NCBI GenBank assembly: GCA_029776225.1
Contig: JAKOTR010000022.1
Span: 299,959 to 363,958 of the forward strand
DNA from: Acidobacteriota bacterium
GTDB taxonomy: Bacteria; Acidobacteriota; Terriglobia; Bryobacterales; Bryobacteraceae
Direction of reading: 5' to 3'
DNA length: 64,000 nucleotides
Shown: positions 42,288-51,935 of the stretch, piece after piece
Layout of the letters: every line of letters starts with the position of its first letter
Position numbering within the stretch: the stretch's first letter is position 1
The notes under the pieces: generated by a model
Told to the model about the DNA's origin: nothing
Databases searched by the model: none
Seen by the model: the letters and a program-made list of their open reading frames with translations, nothing else
Program-made: the position numbers and the translations under genes

Positions 42288-43994
42288 ATGACGAATCCGA
42301 TGGGGCTGATAAGTGTGGATGAACTGGTCAGCAGGCAGGTGGCCGAGGAACGCCTGCGGTTGGAACGCGAGGCCGGCATCGCCCGCGACTTCCGCCATTT
42401 CAAACGGGAACCCGAGCGGAGCTTCACGAAAGACCAGCGCGCGCAGACCACGCTGCTGTTCGGCGGTCTCACCTGGAAGCACGAACGGCTGATCCAGGCC
42501 GCACTTCAGGGCTTGGGATACAAAGCGGAGCCGCTGCCCACACCCAACGTGGCGGCTTTTCAGACCGGCAAGGAGTTTGGCAACAACGGGCAGTGCAACC
42601 CGACGTATTTCACCGTCGGCAATCTTGTTCAGTACCTGCAGCACCTCGAAGCCCAGGGCATGAGCCGGCAGGAAATCATTGACCGCTATGTCTTTTTCAC
42701 GGCGGGCTCCTGCGGCCCCTGCCGCTTCGGCATGTACGAATCCGAATACCGGCTGGCGCTGAGGAACGCCGGGTTCAGCGGCTTTCGCGTGTTGCTGTTC
42801 CAGCAGGGGGGCGGGTTGAACCAGTCGGGTGCCGAGGCCGGGCTCGAGATGAACCTGGACTTTTTTCTGGGCATCCTGAACGCCATGAATTGCGCCGACG
42901 TCCTCAACGAGGTTGCCTACGCCATCCGACCCTACGAAGTCGAACCGGGCGCATGCGACCGGGTGCTCAAGGACTCCGTCGAGCGCCTGGCCGAGGTTTT
43001 CCGGACGCGGCGGCCGTGGCAGCTCGGCGCGAAGCTCAACGGGCGCCTCAAGAGTGCGACGGAGTACGCCGGGAAATTCCTCCACCAGCTTTTGAGCGAC
43101 GAGTACACCCGCGTCCTCCAGGAGTGCCGCGACCGTTTCGATTCGATCGAAGTGGACCGCCTGCGCGTAAAGCCAATCGTTAAGATCACGGGCGAGTTCT
43201 GGGCGCAGACCACCGAAGGCGACGGAAACTTCAACATGTTCCGTTTCCTCGAGCGGGAGGGCGCGCAGGTGCTGGTGGAGCCGGTGGGAACCTGGATCAC
43301 CTATATGCTGCACCAGGTGGTGCAGAAGTACCGGGACCGCAAGGGGCTCGACGAAGGCGCCGCGCTGCCGCCCATCTGGAGGGTGGACAAGCGCGCGCGA
43401 ATCGAGCTTGACTACCGCCGCAAGGTGGCAAAGCTCAAGCTGGCCGAAGCGATCTTCCGCCGCGAATACCACCGCGTCGTGAAAGCTCTGGGCGGGCTGG
43501 CGCACGAACTGGTGGACCAGTACGAGATGCAGCGGCTCGGCCACCCGTATTACAACTCGCGGTCAGGCGGGGGTGAGGGCCACCTGGAGGTCGCCAAGAA
43601 CATTTATTACTCCAACAAAGACCTGTGCCATATGGTGCTCTCGTTGAAGCCGTTCGGGTGCATGCCGTCCACGCAGTCCGACGGCGCGCAGGCGGCGGTA
43701 GTCTCGCACTACCGCGACATGATTTTCCTGCCCATCGAGACCTCGGGAGAGGGCGAGATTAACGCGCACAGCCGCGTGCAGATGGCGCTCGGTGAGGCGA
43801 AGGCGAAAGCGAAGCGCGAATTCCAGGAGTGCCTGGCGAAGACCGGTCTGACGCTGGAGCAGTGCCGGGCGTACCTGGACGCCCATCCCGAGATGAAACG
43901 CCCCATGTACAAAGTCCCCCGGCGCAAGGGGGTCGTAGGGGACGCGGCCAACATGGTGCTGCACATCGCCGAAAGAGTTGGAGTCAGGGGTTAA
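42288..43994 (+). CDS. HgdB/2-hydroxyacyl-CoA dehydratase-related protein
   Basis: A 568-residue cytosolic protein related to the HgdB/HgdC-like CoA-dehydratase subunits that carry [4Fe-4S] or double-cubane clusters. Cysteine sites that look like cluster ligands are in NNGQCNPTYFTVGN, AGSCGPCRFGMYE and LKPFGCMPSTQSDG. The C-terminal half is helical and ends VVGDAANMVLHIAERVG. ATG 42288 has GAGGAGGT upstream; the frame continues 57 codons upstream without coding sense. It lies 3 bases before the large activase gene, so the two work together. A redox role (reductive dehydration or double-cubane type reduction) is inferred, and the substrate is unknown. Confidence 0.78.
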   Translation: MTNPMGLISVDELVSRQVAEERLRLEREAGIARDFRHFKREPERSFTKDQRAQTTLLFGGLTWKHERLIQAALQGLGYKAEPLPTPNVAAFQTGKEFGNNGQCNPTYFTVGNLVQYLQHLEAQGMSRQEIIDRYVFFTAGSCGPCRFGMYESEYRLALRNAGFSGFRVLLFQQGGGLNQSGAEAGLEMNLDFFLGILNAMNCADVLNEVAYAIRPYEVEPGACDRVLKDSVERLAEVFRTRRPWQLGAKLNGRLKSATEYAGKFLHQLLSDEYTRVLQECRDRFDSIEVDRLRVKPIVKITGEFWAQTTEGDGNFNMFRFLEREGAQVLVEPVGTWITYMLHQVVQKYRDRKGLDEGAALPPIWRVDKRARIELDYRRKVAKLKLAEAIFRREYHRVVKALGGLAHELVDQYEMQRLGHPYYNSRSGGGEGHLEVAKNIYYSNKDLCHMVLSLKPFGCMPSTQSDGAQAAVVSHYRDMIFLPIETSGEGEINAHSRVQMALGEAKAKAKREFQECLAKTGLTLEQCRAYLDAHPEMKRPMYKVPRRKGVVGDAANMVLHIAERVGVRG

Positions 43995-43997
43995 CGC

Positions 43998-46900
43998 ATG
44001 CGTGATCGCCAGTTTATCGTGGGAATGGACGTAGGCTCGACAACGGTCAAAGCCGTGGTGGCGGACGCGAGGACTGATGAGATCCTCTGGCGCGACTACC
44101 AGCGCCACGACACCCGGCAGCCGGAAAAGGTTCTCGAATTCCTGAAGCGTTTCGAGACCGAGATCGAGGGCTTCGCCCCCGACCGCACCCGGATCTTCAT
44201 CACCGGTTCGGGCGGAAACACTCTGGCGGGCTATATCGGCGCGAAGTTCGTGCAGGAGGTGAACGCAGTTTCCCTCGCCGTGGAGAAACTGCACCCGGAG
44301 TGCGGCTCGGTGATCGAGCTGGGCGGGCAGGACGCCAAAATCATCATTTTCCGGGAAGATCCGGAGACCGGGCGCAAAAAGAAAATCCCCTCGATGAACG
44401 ATAAGTGCGCCGGCGGCACCGGGGCGGTGATCGACAAGATCAACGCCAAGCTGCGCATTCCGCCGGAGAAGTTGTGCGACATGGGGTACAACGGGCTGCG
44501 CCTGCATCCGGTGGCCGGCAAATGCGGCGTGTTCGCCGAGACGGACATCAACGGGCTGCAAAAGGCCGGCGTTCCGCCGGAGGAGCTGATGGCCTCGCTC
44601 TTTGAGGCCATCGTTATGCAGAACCTGTCGGTGCTGACGCGCGGGAACACGCTGCGCCCGGTGGTGCTGCTGCTCGGCGGTCCGAACACCTACATCCGCG
44701 GAATGCGCGAGTGCTGGAAGCATAACATCCCGAAGATCTGGGAGGAGCGCAAGTTCCCGCTGCCCGAAGGCATCCCGCCGGAGGACCTTGTGCGGACGCC
44801 CGACAACGCCCAGTACTTCGCGGCGATCGGAGCGATTGAATTCGGCAAGAACGAAGACGACTGCGTCGGCTGCTACCGGGGGCGGGACAAGCTCGAGTGG
44901 TACATCGAGCACGGCCGCCACGAGGAGAAGATCAAGAAAGCCGGAGGCGGCGGCCTGGCAAAGAGCCCGGAGGAACTCGCGGCTTTTAAAGAGCGCTACC
45001 GGAGAAAGCCGTTCGTCCCGGCCCGTTTTTCGCCGGGCGAGGTGGTAGAAGGCTTCATCGGGCTGGATGGCGGGTCCACGTCGACCAAGGCCGTGCTGCT
45101 CTCCAGCGACAAGAGCCGTGTGCTGACGAAGTGCTACCAGCTCTCGAAAGGCAACCCCATCGAGGACACCATCGAAGTCCTTTCGAAGCTCGAAGAACAG
45201 GTGACGGCGCAGGGCGCTTCGCTGAAGGTGCTGGGGGTTGGAACCACCGGCTACGCCAAGGACATCCTGCGGGACGTGATCGGGGCCGACGCCGCGCTGG
45301 TGGAGACCGTGGCGCACACCGAGGCCGGCCTGCACTTCTACAAGAACGTCGATGTCATCTGCGACGTCGGCGGCCAGGACATCAAAATCATCATCCTGAA
45401 GAACGGGCGAGTGAAGGATTTCAAGCTGAACACGCAGTGTTCGGCGGGCAACGGTTATTTCCTGCAATCCACGGCGCAGTCGTTCGGCTTTTCAGTGGAG
45501 CAGTTCGCCGACGCCGCCTTCAGCGCCAAGGCGTTCCCCGCGTTCGGCTACGGCTGCGCGGTCTTCATGCAGTCCGATATCGTGGACTTCCAGCGGCAGG
45601 GCTGGCAGGCGGAAGAGATTATGGCGGGGCTGTGCAACGTGCTGCCGAAAAATATCTGGCTGTACGTCTCGCAGATTCCGAATCTGCCCTCCATCGGCAG
45701 CCGGTTCCTGCTGCAGGGCGGCACACAGTACAACCTTGCCGCGGTGAAGGCGCAGGTGGATTTCATCGAGGCACGCTTTAAGGGAAACGTACGGCCTGAG
45801 ATCATCGTTCACGAGTTCTGCGGGGAGGCGGGCGCTATCGGCGCGGCGCTCGAAGCGGCCCGGCTGTATGAACGCGGCCGCCAGACGACCTTCATCGGCA
45901 TGGACGCGGTGCGGAAGGTCAGTTACAAGACGACCCGCAACGAGGACACCCGCTGTTACTTCTGCAAGAACAACTGCCTGCGCACCTTCATCGACGTGAA
46001 GACGCCGCTGATCTCGACCGTGCAGCCGGTGAACTCCAAGGTGCCGCTCGAGCCGGGCTCTCAGCGATTGATCATCGCCACCTGCGAAAAAGGCACGGTG
46101 GAAGATCTCGACCACATGAAGACGATCAAGGGCGAGATCGACAAAGTGAAGGAAGCCAACCCGAACTTCGCCGAGATCGCCGCCCGGGCCGTGTTCCGGA
46201 TCCCCGACACGCCCAACGTCTCCGATCCCCCGCCGCGGTTCCGGCTCACGCCGGCTCAGAAACAGCGGGCGGCGCTCATGGAGCGTCGCGGCTCGCTGCG
46301 CATCGGAATTCCGCGCGTGCTGAACCTGTATTCCACCGCGCCGCTGTTCACGGGGTATCTGACCTCGTTGGGTGTCAAGCCACAGAACATCGTTTTCTCG
46401 GAGTACACCTCGGAGGAGCTGTACAAGGAAGGAGCCAAGCGCGGCGCGATCGACCCGTGCTTCCCCTCTAAGCTCGGCATCCCGCACATCCATAACCTCC
46501 TCTACCGCGCGCACGCCAAGCGCCCGCTCGACTACATCTTCTTCCCGGTGATCGACGACCTCCCCAGCGACCTGGCGTGCACGGTCGGCCACCGCTCCTG
46601 TCCGACCGTGGCGGCGACCCCGGAAGCCGTCAAGGCCGCATTCACCAAGGAGGGCGATCTCTTCCGGGAGATGGGCGTCGTCTTTCTCGATACGTTCCTG
46701 AACCTGGCGGACCGGAAGATGTTCGAGCGCCAGATGTACAACCAGTTCCGCGACATTCTGGGATTGTCGCCCGAAGAGAACGAGCGCGCGGTCACCGTGG
46801 GGTATCGCTGCCTGGAAGAGTACAATCGCTCGATTCGCGCGCGGGCCAGGGAAGTGCTGGAGCAGTTGGAACGCGAGGACAGGATCGGCGTGGTGCTGCT

Positions 46901-47564
46901 CGGGCGGCCCTACCACAACGACCCGGGCATCAATCACGGCATCCCGGAAGAGTTCCAGAAGCTCGGCTATCCCGTCTTTACGCAGGACAGCCTGCCGATT
47001 GACGACGACATCCTCGAGCGGCTGTTCGGCGACGAGGTCCGGGCGGGCGAAATACCTCATCCGATGGCCATTACCGATGTCTGGAAGAACTCATACAGCG
47101 AGAACACGTCGCGGAAGCTCTGGGCGGCGAAGTACGTGGCCCGGCACCCGAACCTGGTCGCGCTGGAGCTTTCCAACTTCAAGTGCGGGCACGATGCGCC
47201 GATCTACACCGCAGTCGAGGAAATAATCGAGCACTCGGGGACGCCGTACTTCTGCTTCAAAGATACCGACGAGAACAAGCCGAGCGGCTCAATCAAGATC
47301 CGCGTCGAGACGATCGCGTACTTCCTCAAGCGCTACCGTGAAGATCTGGTGGACGCCAGGCGCAAGAAGGAAAAGATCGACGCGCAGATTGCGGAGTTCG
47401 AGCGCCAGTTGCGGCGGGAGGCGCTGAAACAGCGGCTTGCGGCGCTGGCCGAAAAGGAAAACCGCATCCGTCAGGCGTTCGCCGGCGGGCACATCGAGAC
47501 CATTCACGTCGGGGTGGAAGCGCTGGCGAACTCGGCACGGCAGTCCGTGGCGCCTCCGCGCTGA
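43998..47564 (+). CDS. Two-domain CoA-dehydratase activase (BadF/BadG/BcrA/BcrD ATPase plus DUF2229)
   Basis: A 1188-residue ATP-driven electron activator. The first ASKHA domain (GMDVGSTTVKAVVAD, with cluster Cys in DKCAGGTGAVIDK) covers about residues 8-270, a second one (GLDGGSTSTKAVLLSS, with Cys in NTQCSAGNGYFLQS) about residues 350-620. A cysteine-rich linker follows (TRCYFCKNNCLRTF), then a DUF2229 region (LGVKPQNIVFSEYTSEELYK, PCFPSKLGIPHIHNLL) to about 1100, and a charged helical tail. In known systems such proteins hydrolyse ATP to push one electron to very low potential. The partner gene lies 3 bases upstream. It ends at a terminator shared with rplQ. Confidence 0.85.
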   Translation: MRDRQFIVGMDVGSTTVKAVVADARTDEILWRDYQRHDTRQPEKVLEFLKRFETEIEGFAPDRTRIFITGSGGNTLAGYIGAKFVQEVNAVSLAVEKLHPECGSVIELGGQDAKIIIFREDPETGRKKKIPSMNDKCAGGTGAVIDKINAKLRIPPEKLCDMGYNGLRLHPVAGKCGVFAETDINGLQKAGVPPEELMASLFEAIVMQNLSVLTRGNTLRPVVLLLGGPNTYIRGMRECWKHNIPKIWEERKFPLPEGIPPEDLVRTPDNAQYFAAIGAIEFGKNEDDCVGCYRGRDKLEWYIEHGRHEEKIKKAGGGGLAKSPEELAAFKERYRRKPFVPARFSPGEVVEGFIGLDGGSTSTKAVLLSSDKSRVLTKCYQLSKGNPIEDTIEVLSKLEEQVTAQGASLKVLGVGTTGYAKDILRDVIGADAALVETVAHTEAGLHFYKNVDVICDVGGQDIKIIILKNGRVKDFKLNTQCSAGNGYFLQSTAQSFGFSVEQFADAAFSAKAFPAFGYGCAVFMQSDIVDFQRQGWQAEEIMAGLCNVLPKNIWLYVSQIPNLPSIGSRFLLQGGTQYNLAAVKAQVDFIEARFKGNVRPEIIVHEFCGEAGAIGAALEAARLYERGRQTTFIGMDAVRKVSYKTTRNEDTRCYFCKNNCLRTFIDVKTPLISTVQPVNSKVPLEPGSQRLIIATCEKGTVEDLDHMKTIKGEIDKVKEANPNFAEIAARAVFRIPDTPNVSDPPPRFRLTPAQKQRAALMERRGSLRIGIPRVLNLYSTAPLFTGYLTSLGVKPQNIVFSEYTSEELYKEGAKRGAIDPCFPSKLGIPHIHNLLYRAHAKRPLDYIFFPVIDDLPSDLACTVGHRSCPTVAATPEAVKAAFTKEGDLFREMGVVFLDTFLNLADRKMFERQMYNQFRDILGLSPEENERAVTVGYRCLEEYNRSIRARAREVLEQLEREDRIGVVLLGRPYHNDPGINHGIPEEFQKLGYPVFTQDSLPIDDDILERLFGDEVRAGEIPHPMAITDVWKNSYSENTSRKLWAAKYVARHPNLVALELSNFKCGHDAPIYTAVEEIIEHSGTPYFCFKDTDENKPSGSIKIRVETIAYFLKRYREDLVDARRKKEKIDAQIAEFERQLRREALKQRLAALAEKENRIRQAFAGGHIETIHVGVEALANSARQSVAPPR

Positions 47565-47578
47565 GGCACAAAGAAAAA

Positions 47579-47607
47579 GGGGCATCCGGCCGTGAGCCGG
47601 ACGCCCC
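47579..47607. terminator. Bidirectional rho-independent terminator
   Basis: GGGGCATCCGGC/GCCGGACGCCCC, 12 positions with one mismatch and a 5-base loop. On the minus strand it is followed by TTTTTCTTTG, so it ends the ribosomal operon after rplQ; on the plus strand TTATTCC follows, for the activase gene. Confidence 0.9.
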
Positions 47608-47633
47608 TTATTCCTCTGAAAACCGGACGGTAC

Positions 47634-48080
47634 CTACTCGGACTGTTCTTCCTCGCGGCCCTCGCGCAGCGCCTTGAGCCTTTCTTCCTTACGCTTGGCG
47701 CGCTCCGCCGCTCGCTTCACGAGCTGAGAACCGACGAGCTCGATCATTGCCTGCTCGGCGCCGTCGCCCTTGCGCGGCCCAAGCCGCACGATGCGGCAGT
47801 AGCCGCCCTGCCGCTGCCCAAAACGCGGGCCCAGCGTCTCGAAAAGTTTTTTCACCGAGCCCGGAGTCTTCAGGAAAGCCGCCGCCTGCCGGCGGGAATG
47901 CAGCGTATCCCGCTTGGCCAGCGTGATCATCTTTTCGACCAGCGGGCGGACCGCCTTGGCCTTCGGCACCGTAGTGATCACGCGCTCCTGCTCGATCACG
48001 CTGGTCGCGAGGTTACGGAACAGCATCCAACGCGCGTCGAGCGGTCTGCCTAATTTGTATCCTGCACGCTTGTGTCTCAC
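47634..48080 (-). CDS. rplQ: 50S ribosomal protein L17
   Basis: A 148-residue ribosomal protein, the last gene of the alpha operon. RHKRAGYKLGRPLDARWMLF is the family's N-terminal signature, and the tail is extended and charged (REGREEEQSE). It binds 23S rRNA near the exit tunnel. The terminator at 47579 follows. Confidence 0.95.
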   Translation of the reverse strand: MRHKRAGYKLGRPLDARWMLFRNLATSVIEQERVITTVPKAKAVRPLVEKMITLAKRDTLHSRRQAAAFLKTPGSVKKLFETLGPRFGQRQGGYCRIVRLGPRKGDGAEQAMIELVGSQLVKRAAERAKRKEERLKALREGREEEQSE

Positions 48081-48089
48081 GGTGTCCTC

Positions 48090-49202
48090 CTAGCCAATTC
48101 CTTCGAACTGATCGCGGTCGGCGTCCGATCCAGGTTCCGGCTGGATGCCGCCTTCACCGCCAAAGCCCTCTCCTCCCTCTGCCGGCGCAACGCTCGCCGG
48201 AGGAGTCGGTGTGACCGGCGTTCCGGAGCCAGTAATCAGCCGGCCCTGGGCGTCGAACTTCATGCCGAACTGCAAGCCCATTCCAGCAAGGATTTCCTTG
48301 ATCTCGTTCAGCGACTTCCGCCCGAAGTTCTTCGTGCGCAGCATCTCGGCCTCGGTCTTCTGCACGAGGTCGGCGATGGTCTGAATGTTGGCGTTCTTCA
48401 GGCAGTTGTACGACCGGACGCTCAGCTCCAGCTCGTCCACCGAGCGGTTCAGAATCTCGTTCATCTGATCGAACGCCCGCTCGCCAGGCTCTTCGGCGAC
48501 TTCGGGGACTTCCTCGAAGTTGATGAAGATCGACTGGTGGTCCTTGATGAGCTTGGCTGCCTGTCCGATGGCGTCCTGGGGAGAGATGGCGCCGTTGGTC
48601 CAGACTTGGAGCGTCAGCTTGTCGTAATCGGTGATCTGCCCGAGGCGCGCCGCTTCGACGAAGAAGTTCACCTTGCGCACGGGCGAGTGTACGGAGTCGA
48701 TCGGGATGAATCCGAGCGGAAGGTCCTCGTCATAGTTGCGGTCAGCGCTCACGTATCCGCGGCCGAGCTTCAGCCGCATCTCGACGTGCAGGCGGCCGCC
48801 GTCGCTCACCGTGGCGATGTGCATCGTGCGGTCCAGCACTTCCACGTCGGGGTCGGTTTCGATCTGCCCGCTTAGCACTTCGCCGGGCTGGTCGACCGTC
48901 AGCCGCGCCGTGCGCGTGCCCTCGCCGGTCATCTTGAACGGCACCTGCTTCAGGTTGAGGATGATGTCGGTGGCGTCCTCGACCACCCCGGGAATCGGGC
49001 TGAACTCGTGGGCGACGCCTTCGATCCGCACGGCGGTGATCGCCGCGCCCTCGATCGAGCTGAGCAGAACGCGCCGCAGACTGTTGCCGATGGTGGTGCC
49101 AAAACCACGCTCGAAGGGCTGCGCGGTAAATTCTCCATAGCGATCGGTCAGCGTATCGGTGTTGGCCACTAATCGCTTTGGTTTCTGAAAGCCTTTAAAC
49201 AT
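48090..49202 (-). CDS. rpoA: RNA polymerase alpha subunit
   Basis: A 370-residue alpha subunit. The N-terminal dimerisation domain ([20 protein letters not shown]) and the C-terminal DNA-binding domain ([20 protein letters not shown], then [17 protein letters not shown]) are complete. A low-complexity C-terminal tail of about 45 residues ([15 protein letters not shown], then Gly and acidic residues) exceeds the usual length. It is read in the alpha operon between rpsD and rplQ. Confidence 0.95.
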   Translation of the reverse strand: MFKGFQKPKRLVANTDTLTDRYGEFTAQPFERGFGTTIGNSLRRVLLSSIEGAAITAVRIEGVAHEFSPIPGVVEDATDIILNLKQVPFKMTGEGTRTARLTVDQPGEVLSGQIETDPDVEVLDRTMHIATVSDGGRLHVEMRLKLGRGYVSADRNYDEDLPLGFIPIDSVHSPVRKVNFFVEAARLGQITDYDKLTLQVWTNGAISPQDAIGQAAKLIKDHQSIFINFEEVPEVAEEPGERAFDQMNEILNRSVDELELSVRSYNCLKNANIQTIADLVQKTEAEMLRTKNFGRKSLNEIKEILAGMGLQFGMKFDAQGRLITGSGTPVTPTPPASVAPAEGGEGFGGEGGIQPEPGSDADRDQFEGIG

Positions 49203-49249
49203 AAGCTCGCATCCTTTCCCCGGAACCCGGCGTTGCCGCCGGCGCCGCC

Positions 49250-49281
49250 GGCCCCCTGCGAGGCCGGCTGGAGCGGGGGCC
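49250..49281 (-). other. Hairpin in the rpsD-rpoA gap
   Basis: GGCCCCC/GGGGGCC (7 pairs) with an 18-base loop in the 84-base gap between rpsD and rpoA. It might attenuate or be a weak regulatory stem; no classic S4 pseudoknot was recognised. Confidence 0.3.
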
Positions 49282-49286
49282 TTGTA

Positions 49287-49919
49287 TTACTTCGAATAGA
49301 GTTCCACGATGAGCCGTTCGTTCACCTGGATCTGAACCAGCTCTTCGCGTTTCGGCATTCCGATCACGCGTCCCTGCAAAGCTTCCCGGTCCACCTCCAG
49401 CCAGTTGGGGACGGGCGTATGCGCCGTGGCGTCCCGGGCTGACAAAATCGTAGGATTCTTGCGGCTGCCTTCGCGAACTTCCACCGTGTCGCCCTGCTTC
49501 ACCAGGAACGAAGGGATGTTCACCTTCCGGCCGTTCACGCTGATATGGCCGTGCCTGACGATCTGCCGCGCCTGCGGATGGCTGGTGGCGAATCCCATGC
49601 GATACACCACGTTGTCCAGCCGCCGCTCCAGCATGCTCAGCAGGTTCTCGCCGGTGATGCCTTTCATCTTCTCGGCTTTCTCAAACAGGTTGCGGAACGG
49701 CTTCTCGGTGAGGCCGTAGTAGCGCTTTACCTTCTGCTTCTCGCGCAACTGAAGGCCATAGCCCACAACCTTCGACCGGCGATCCTTGCCGTGCTGGCCA
49801 GGTACGAAGTTGCGCTTTTCGATCGCGCACTTTTCGCTGTGGCAGCGCTCGCCTTTGAAAAACAGCTTCATGCCCTCACGCCGGCATAGCCGGCAGACCG
49901 GGCCGATATATCGAGCCAA
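49287..49919 (-). CDS. rpsD: 30S ribosomal protein S4 (zinc type)
   Basis: A 210-residue S4. The N-terminal cysteines ([18 protein letters not shown] then HSEKC) are the zinc-binding C+ form; the S4 RNA-binding domain follows ([20 protein letters not shown]). It starts 30S assembly and in some bacteria represses the alpha operon. Confidence 0.95.
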   Translation of the reverse strand: MARYIGPVCRLCRREGMKLFFKGERCHSEKCAIEKRNFVPGQHGKDRRSKVVGYGLQLREKQKVKRYYGLTEKPFRNLFEKAEKMKGITGENLLSMLERRLDNVVYRMGFATSHPQARQIVRHGHISVNGRKVNIPSFLVKQGDTVEVREGSRKNPTILSARDATAHTPVPNWLEVDREALQGRVIGMPKREELVQIQVNERLIVELYSK

Positions 49920-49997
49920 ATTACTTCCTCCTTGACCTTTTCAGGTGCAGTTTACAGCCCCGCAGTGCAGAGCCGTCTTCCTGCTTCGCGTTCGACA

Positions 49998-50405
49998 TCA
50001 AACTCTTCTTCTCTTCGGCGGACGGCAGCCATTGTGGGGGATCGGCGTGACGTCCACAATCCTCCGGACCTCAAGCCCCACCGTGGCCAGCGTTCGAATC
50101 GCCGATTCGCGTCCGGCGCCTGGCCCGGACACCCTCACTTCCACGGTGCGCATGCCGGCTTCCTTCGCTCTGTTAGCCGCCGTGAGCGCCGCCTGCTGCG
50201 CGGCGAAGGGGGTTCCCTTCCGCGAACCGCGGAACCCGAGCGCACCCGCACTCGACCATGCGATGGTGCCGCCGTTCGGGTCGGTCACCGTGACGATCGT
50301 ATTGTTGAAGGTCGCCTGGATGTGCACGATCCCGGCCGGAACGTTCTTCTTTTCCTTCTTCTTGAAAACCTTCTTCTTAGACGATTTCGCTGGTGCTTTG
50401 GCCAT
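49998..50405 (-). CDS. rpsK: 30S ribosomal protein S11
   Basis: A 135-residue S11. The characteristic [20 protein letters not shown] and the C-terminal [17 protein letters not shown] are present; the N-terminus is Lys-rich. It forms the platform next to the E-site mRNA. Confidence 0.95.
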   Translation of the reverse strand: MAKAPAKSSKKKVFKKKEKKNVPAGIVHIQATFNNTIVTVTDPNGGTIAWSSAGALGFRGSRKGTPFAAQQAALTAANRAKEAGMRTVEVRVSGPGAGRESAIRTLATVGLEVRRIVDVTPIPHNGCRPPKRRRV

Positions 50406-50428
50406 TCAAACCCTCAGGACTCTGATCC

Positions 50429-50815
50429 TTACGTCTTCGCCGTCGATTTCTTCTTGTTGGCGATCGTGCCGCGTCTCGGGCCCTTCCGCGTGCGCGCGTT
50501 GGTGTGCGTGCGCTGGCCCCGGACGGGCAGACCGCGCCGGTGCCTGAGTCCCCGGTAAGCGCCCATCTCGATCAGGCGCTTGATGTTCATGGAGATCTCC
50601 TTGCGGAGATCGCCCTCAACCGCGCCCTCTTCCTCGATGATCTGGCGGATCCGGTTAACCTCTTCCTCGCTGAGGTCCGCTACCTTCTTGTTGGGGTCCA
50701 CCCCGGCCCGGTACAGGATCGATTTGGAACGGGTCCGGCCGATGCCGTAGATGTACGTCAACCCGATCTCGGCTCTTTTTTTGTTGGGCAGGTCCACACC
50801 TGCAATACGCGCCAT
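50429..50815 (-). CDS. rpsM: 30S ribosomal protein S13
   Basis: A 128-residue S13. [20 protein letters not shown] starts the protein and the basic [18 protein letters not shown] block is at the C-terminus. It contacts the 50S subunit and tRNA. 23 bases before rpsK. Confidence 0.95.
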   Translation of the reverse strand: MARIAGVDLPNKKRAEIGLTYIYGIGRTRSKSILYRAGVDPNKKVADLSEEEVNRIRQIIEEEGAVEGDLRKEISMNIKRLIEMGAYRGLRHRRGLPVRGQRTHTNARTRKGPRRGTIANKKKSTAKT

Positions 50816-50827
50816 ATCTCGCTCCCT

Positions 50828-50941
50828 TTACCCCTGTCGCTGCTTATGCTTGGGGTTCGTGCAGATGACCCGCACCACTCCCTCGCGGCGAATCACCTTG
50901 CACTTGTCACAAATTCTCTTCACCGAAGCTCGGACTTTCAT
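50828..50941 (-). CDS. rpmJ: 50S ribosomal protein L36
   Basis: A 37-residue L36 ([20 protein letters not shown] ...). The zinc ligands are CDKC, then C and H in VICTNPKH, the C+ form. The start codon is ATG at 50941. It lies between infA and rpsM, the standard position. Confidence 0.93.
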   Translation of the reverse strand: MKVRASVKRICDKCKVIRREGVVRVICTNPKHKQRQG

Positions 50942-50946
50942 GTCTG

Positions 50947-51165
50947 CTAATCCTTCAATATCTTAACGATCCGCCCGCGTCCGGGGTCGTGCGGAGCAAG
51001 CTCGATGCTCACCCGGTCACCCGGCCGGATCCGGACGAAATTCCTCTCCTTTACCCCGGCCGCGTGAGCCAGCACCTGCTTCCGCGTTTCCAACTCGACG
51101 CGGTAGATAGCGTTGGGCAGCAACTCGATCACCGTCGCCGTCACTTCCCTGCTTTGGCCCGCCAT
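50947..51165 (-). CDS. infA: Translation initiation factor IF-1
   Basis: A 72-residue OB-fold factor that binds the ribosomal A site during initiation. [20 protein letters not shown] is the C-terminal family block. ATG 51165 overlaps the map stop as TGATG, giving the standard length; an upstream in-frame ATG at 51186 would sit in map. Confidence 0.94.
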   Translation of the reverse strand: MAGQSREVTATVIELLPNAIYRVELETRKQVLAHAAGVKERNFVRIRPGDRVSIELAPHDPGRGRIVKILKD

Positions 51166-51935
51166 CACGGCCGCGTCAAAACCCATGGCCCATTCGAAGT
51201 CACCGCCACGCAGTGCTCAAAATGGGCCGAGTAGGATCCATCCTTGGTTACCGCCGTCCAGCGGTCCGGCAGCAACCGCGATCCCGGCTTGCCGGCGTTC
51301 ACCATCGGCTCGATCGCCAGCACCATCCCTTCCTTCAGCCGCGGGTTTTCGTTGCTGCGGTCCACGTAATTCGGAACCTGCGGCTCCTCGTGAAGCTGCG
51401 TGCCGATCCCGTGCCCCACGTACTCCCTCACGACGGAAAACCCGTTCGATTCCACATGCCGCTGAACGGTGCCGCAGATGTCAAACAGCCGGTTGCCCGG
51501 CCGTGCCTTGTCGATCGCCAGTTCCAGCGCTTCCCGCGTCACCCGCAGCAGCCGCTCCACCTCCGGCGAGATCTTCCCCACCGGAAACGTCGCCGCCGAG
51601 TCGCCGTAATAACCTTCCAGCTCAACGCCGATATCAACCGAAACGACGTCGCCGCTCTTCAGCACCCGCTTGGCGGAAGGCATGCCGTGGACGATCTCGT
51701 CGTTCACCGAGGTACACAACACAAAGGGATACTTGGCGCCCACCGCCGGCACATAGTAACCCTTGAAAGCCGGCCTGGCGCCCGCATCCCGAATCATCTT
51801 CTCGGCCGCGTGCTCCAGATCCAGGGTGGTCACGCCTTCCCCGACCATGCGGCCAAGCTCCTGGAGCACCTTCCATACAAGAAGACCGCTGTTTCTCATT
51901 TTTTCGAGCTCCGCAGCGGTCTTCCTGACAATCAT
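51165..51935 (-). CDS. map: Type I methionine aminopeptidase
   Basis: A 256-residue enzyme that removes the initiator Met. The metal site is built from the Asp in SVNDEIVHGMPS and VDIGVELEGYYGDSAATF, then His in EYVGHGIGTQLHEEP and Glu in LAIEPMVNAG and the final HFEHCVAVT. The start overlaps the adk stop as TAATG and the stop overlaps infA as TGATG. Confidence 0.95.
   Translation of the reverse strand: MIVRKTAAELEKMRNSGLLVWKVLQELGRMVGEGVTTLDLEHAAEKMIRDAGARPAFKGYYVPAVGAKYPFVLCTSVNDEIVHGMPSAKRVLKSGDVVSVDIGVELEGYYGDSAATFPVGKISPEVERLLRVTREALELAIDKARPGNRLFDICGTVQRHVESNGFSVVREYVGHGIGTQLHEEPQVPNYVDRSNENPRLKEGMVLAIEPMVNAGKPGSRLLPDRWTAVTKDGSYSAHFEHCVAVTSNGPWVLTRP

Noticed and set aside
43563..45467. 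Open frame of 634 codons antisense to the dehydratase/activase pair
   Set aside because: Shadow of high-GC coding; no motif, and the sense strand shows clear ASKHA signatures. The same holds for the antisense frame 45492-47060.
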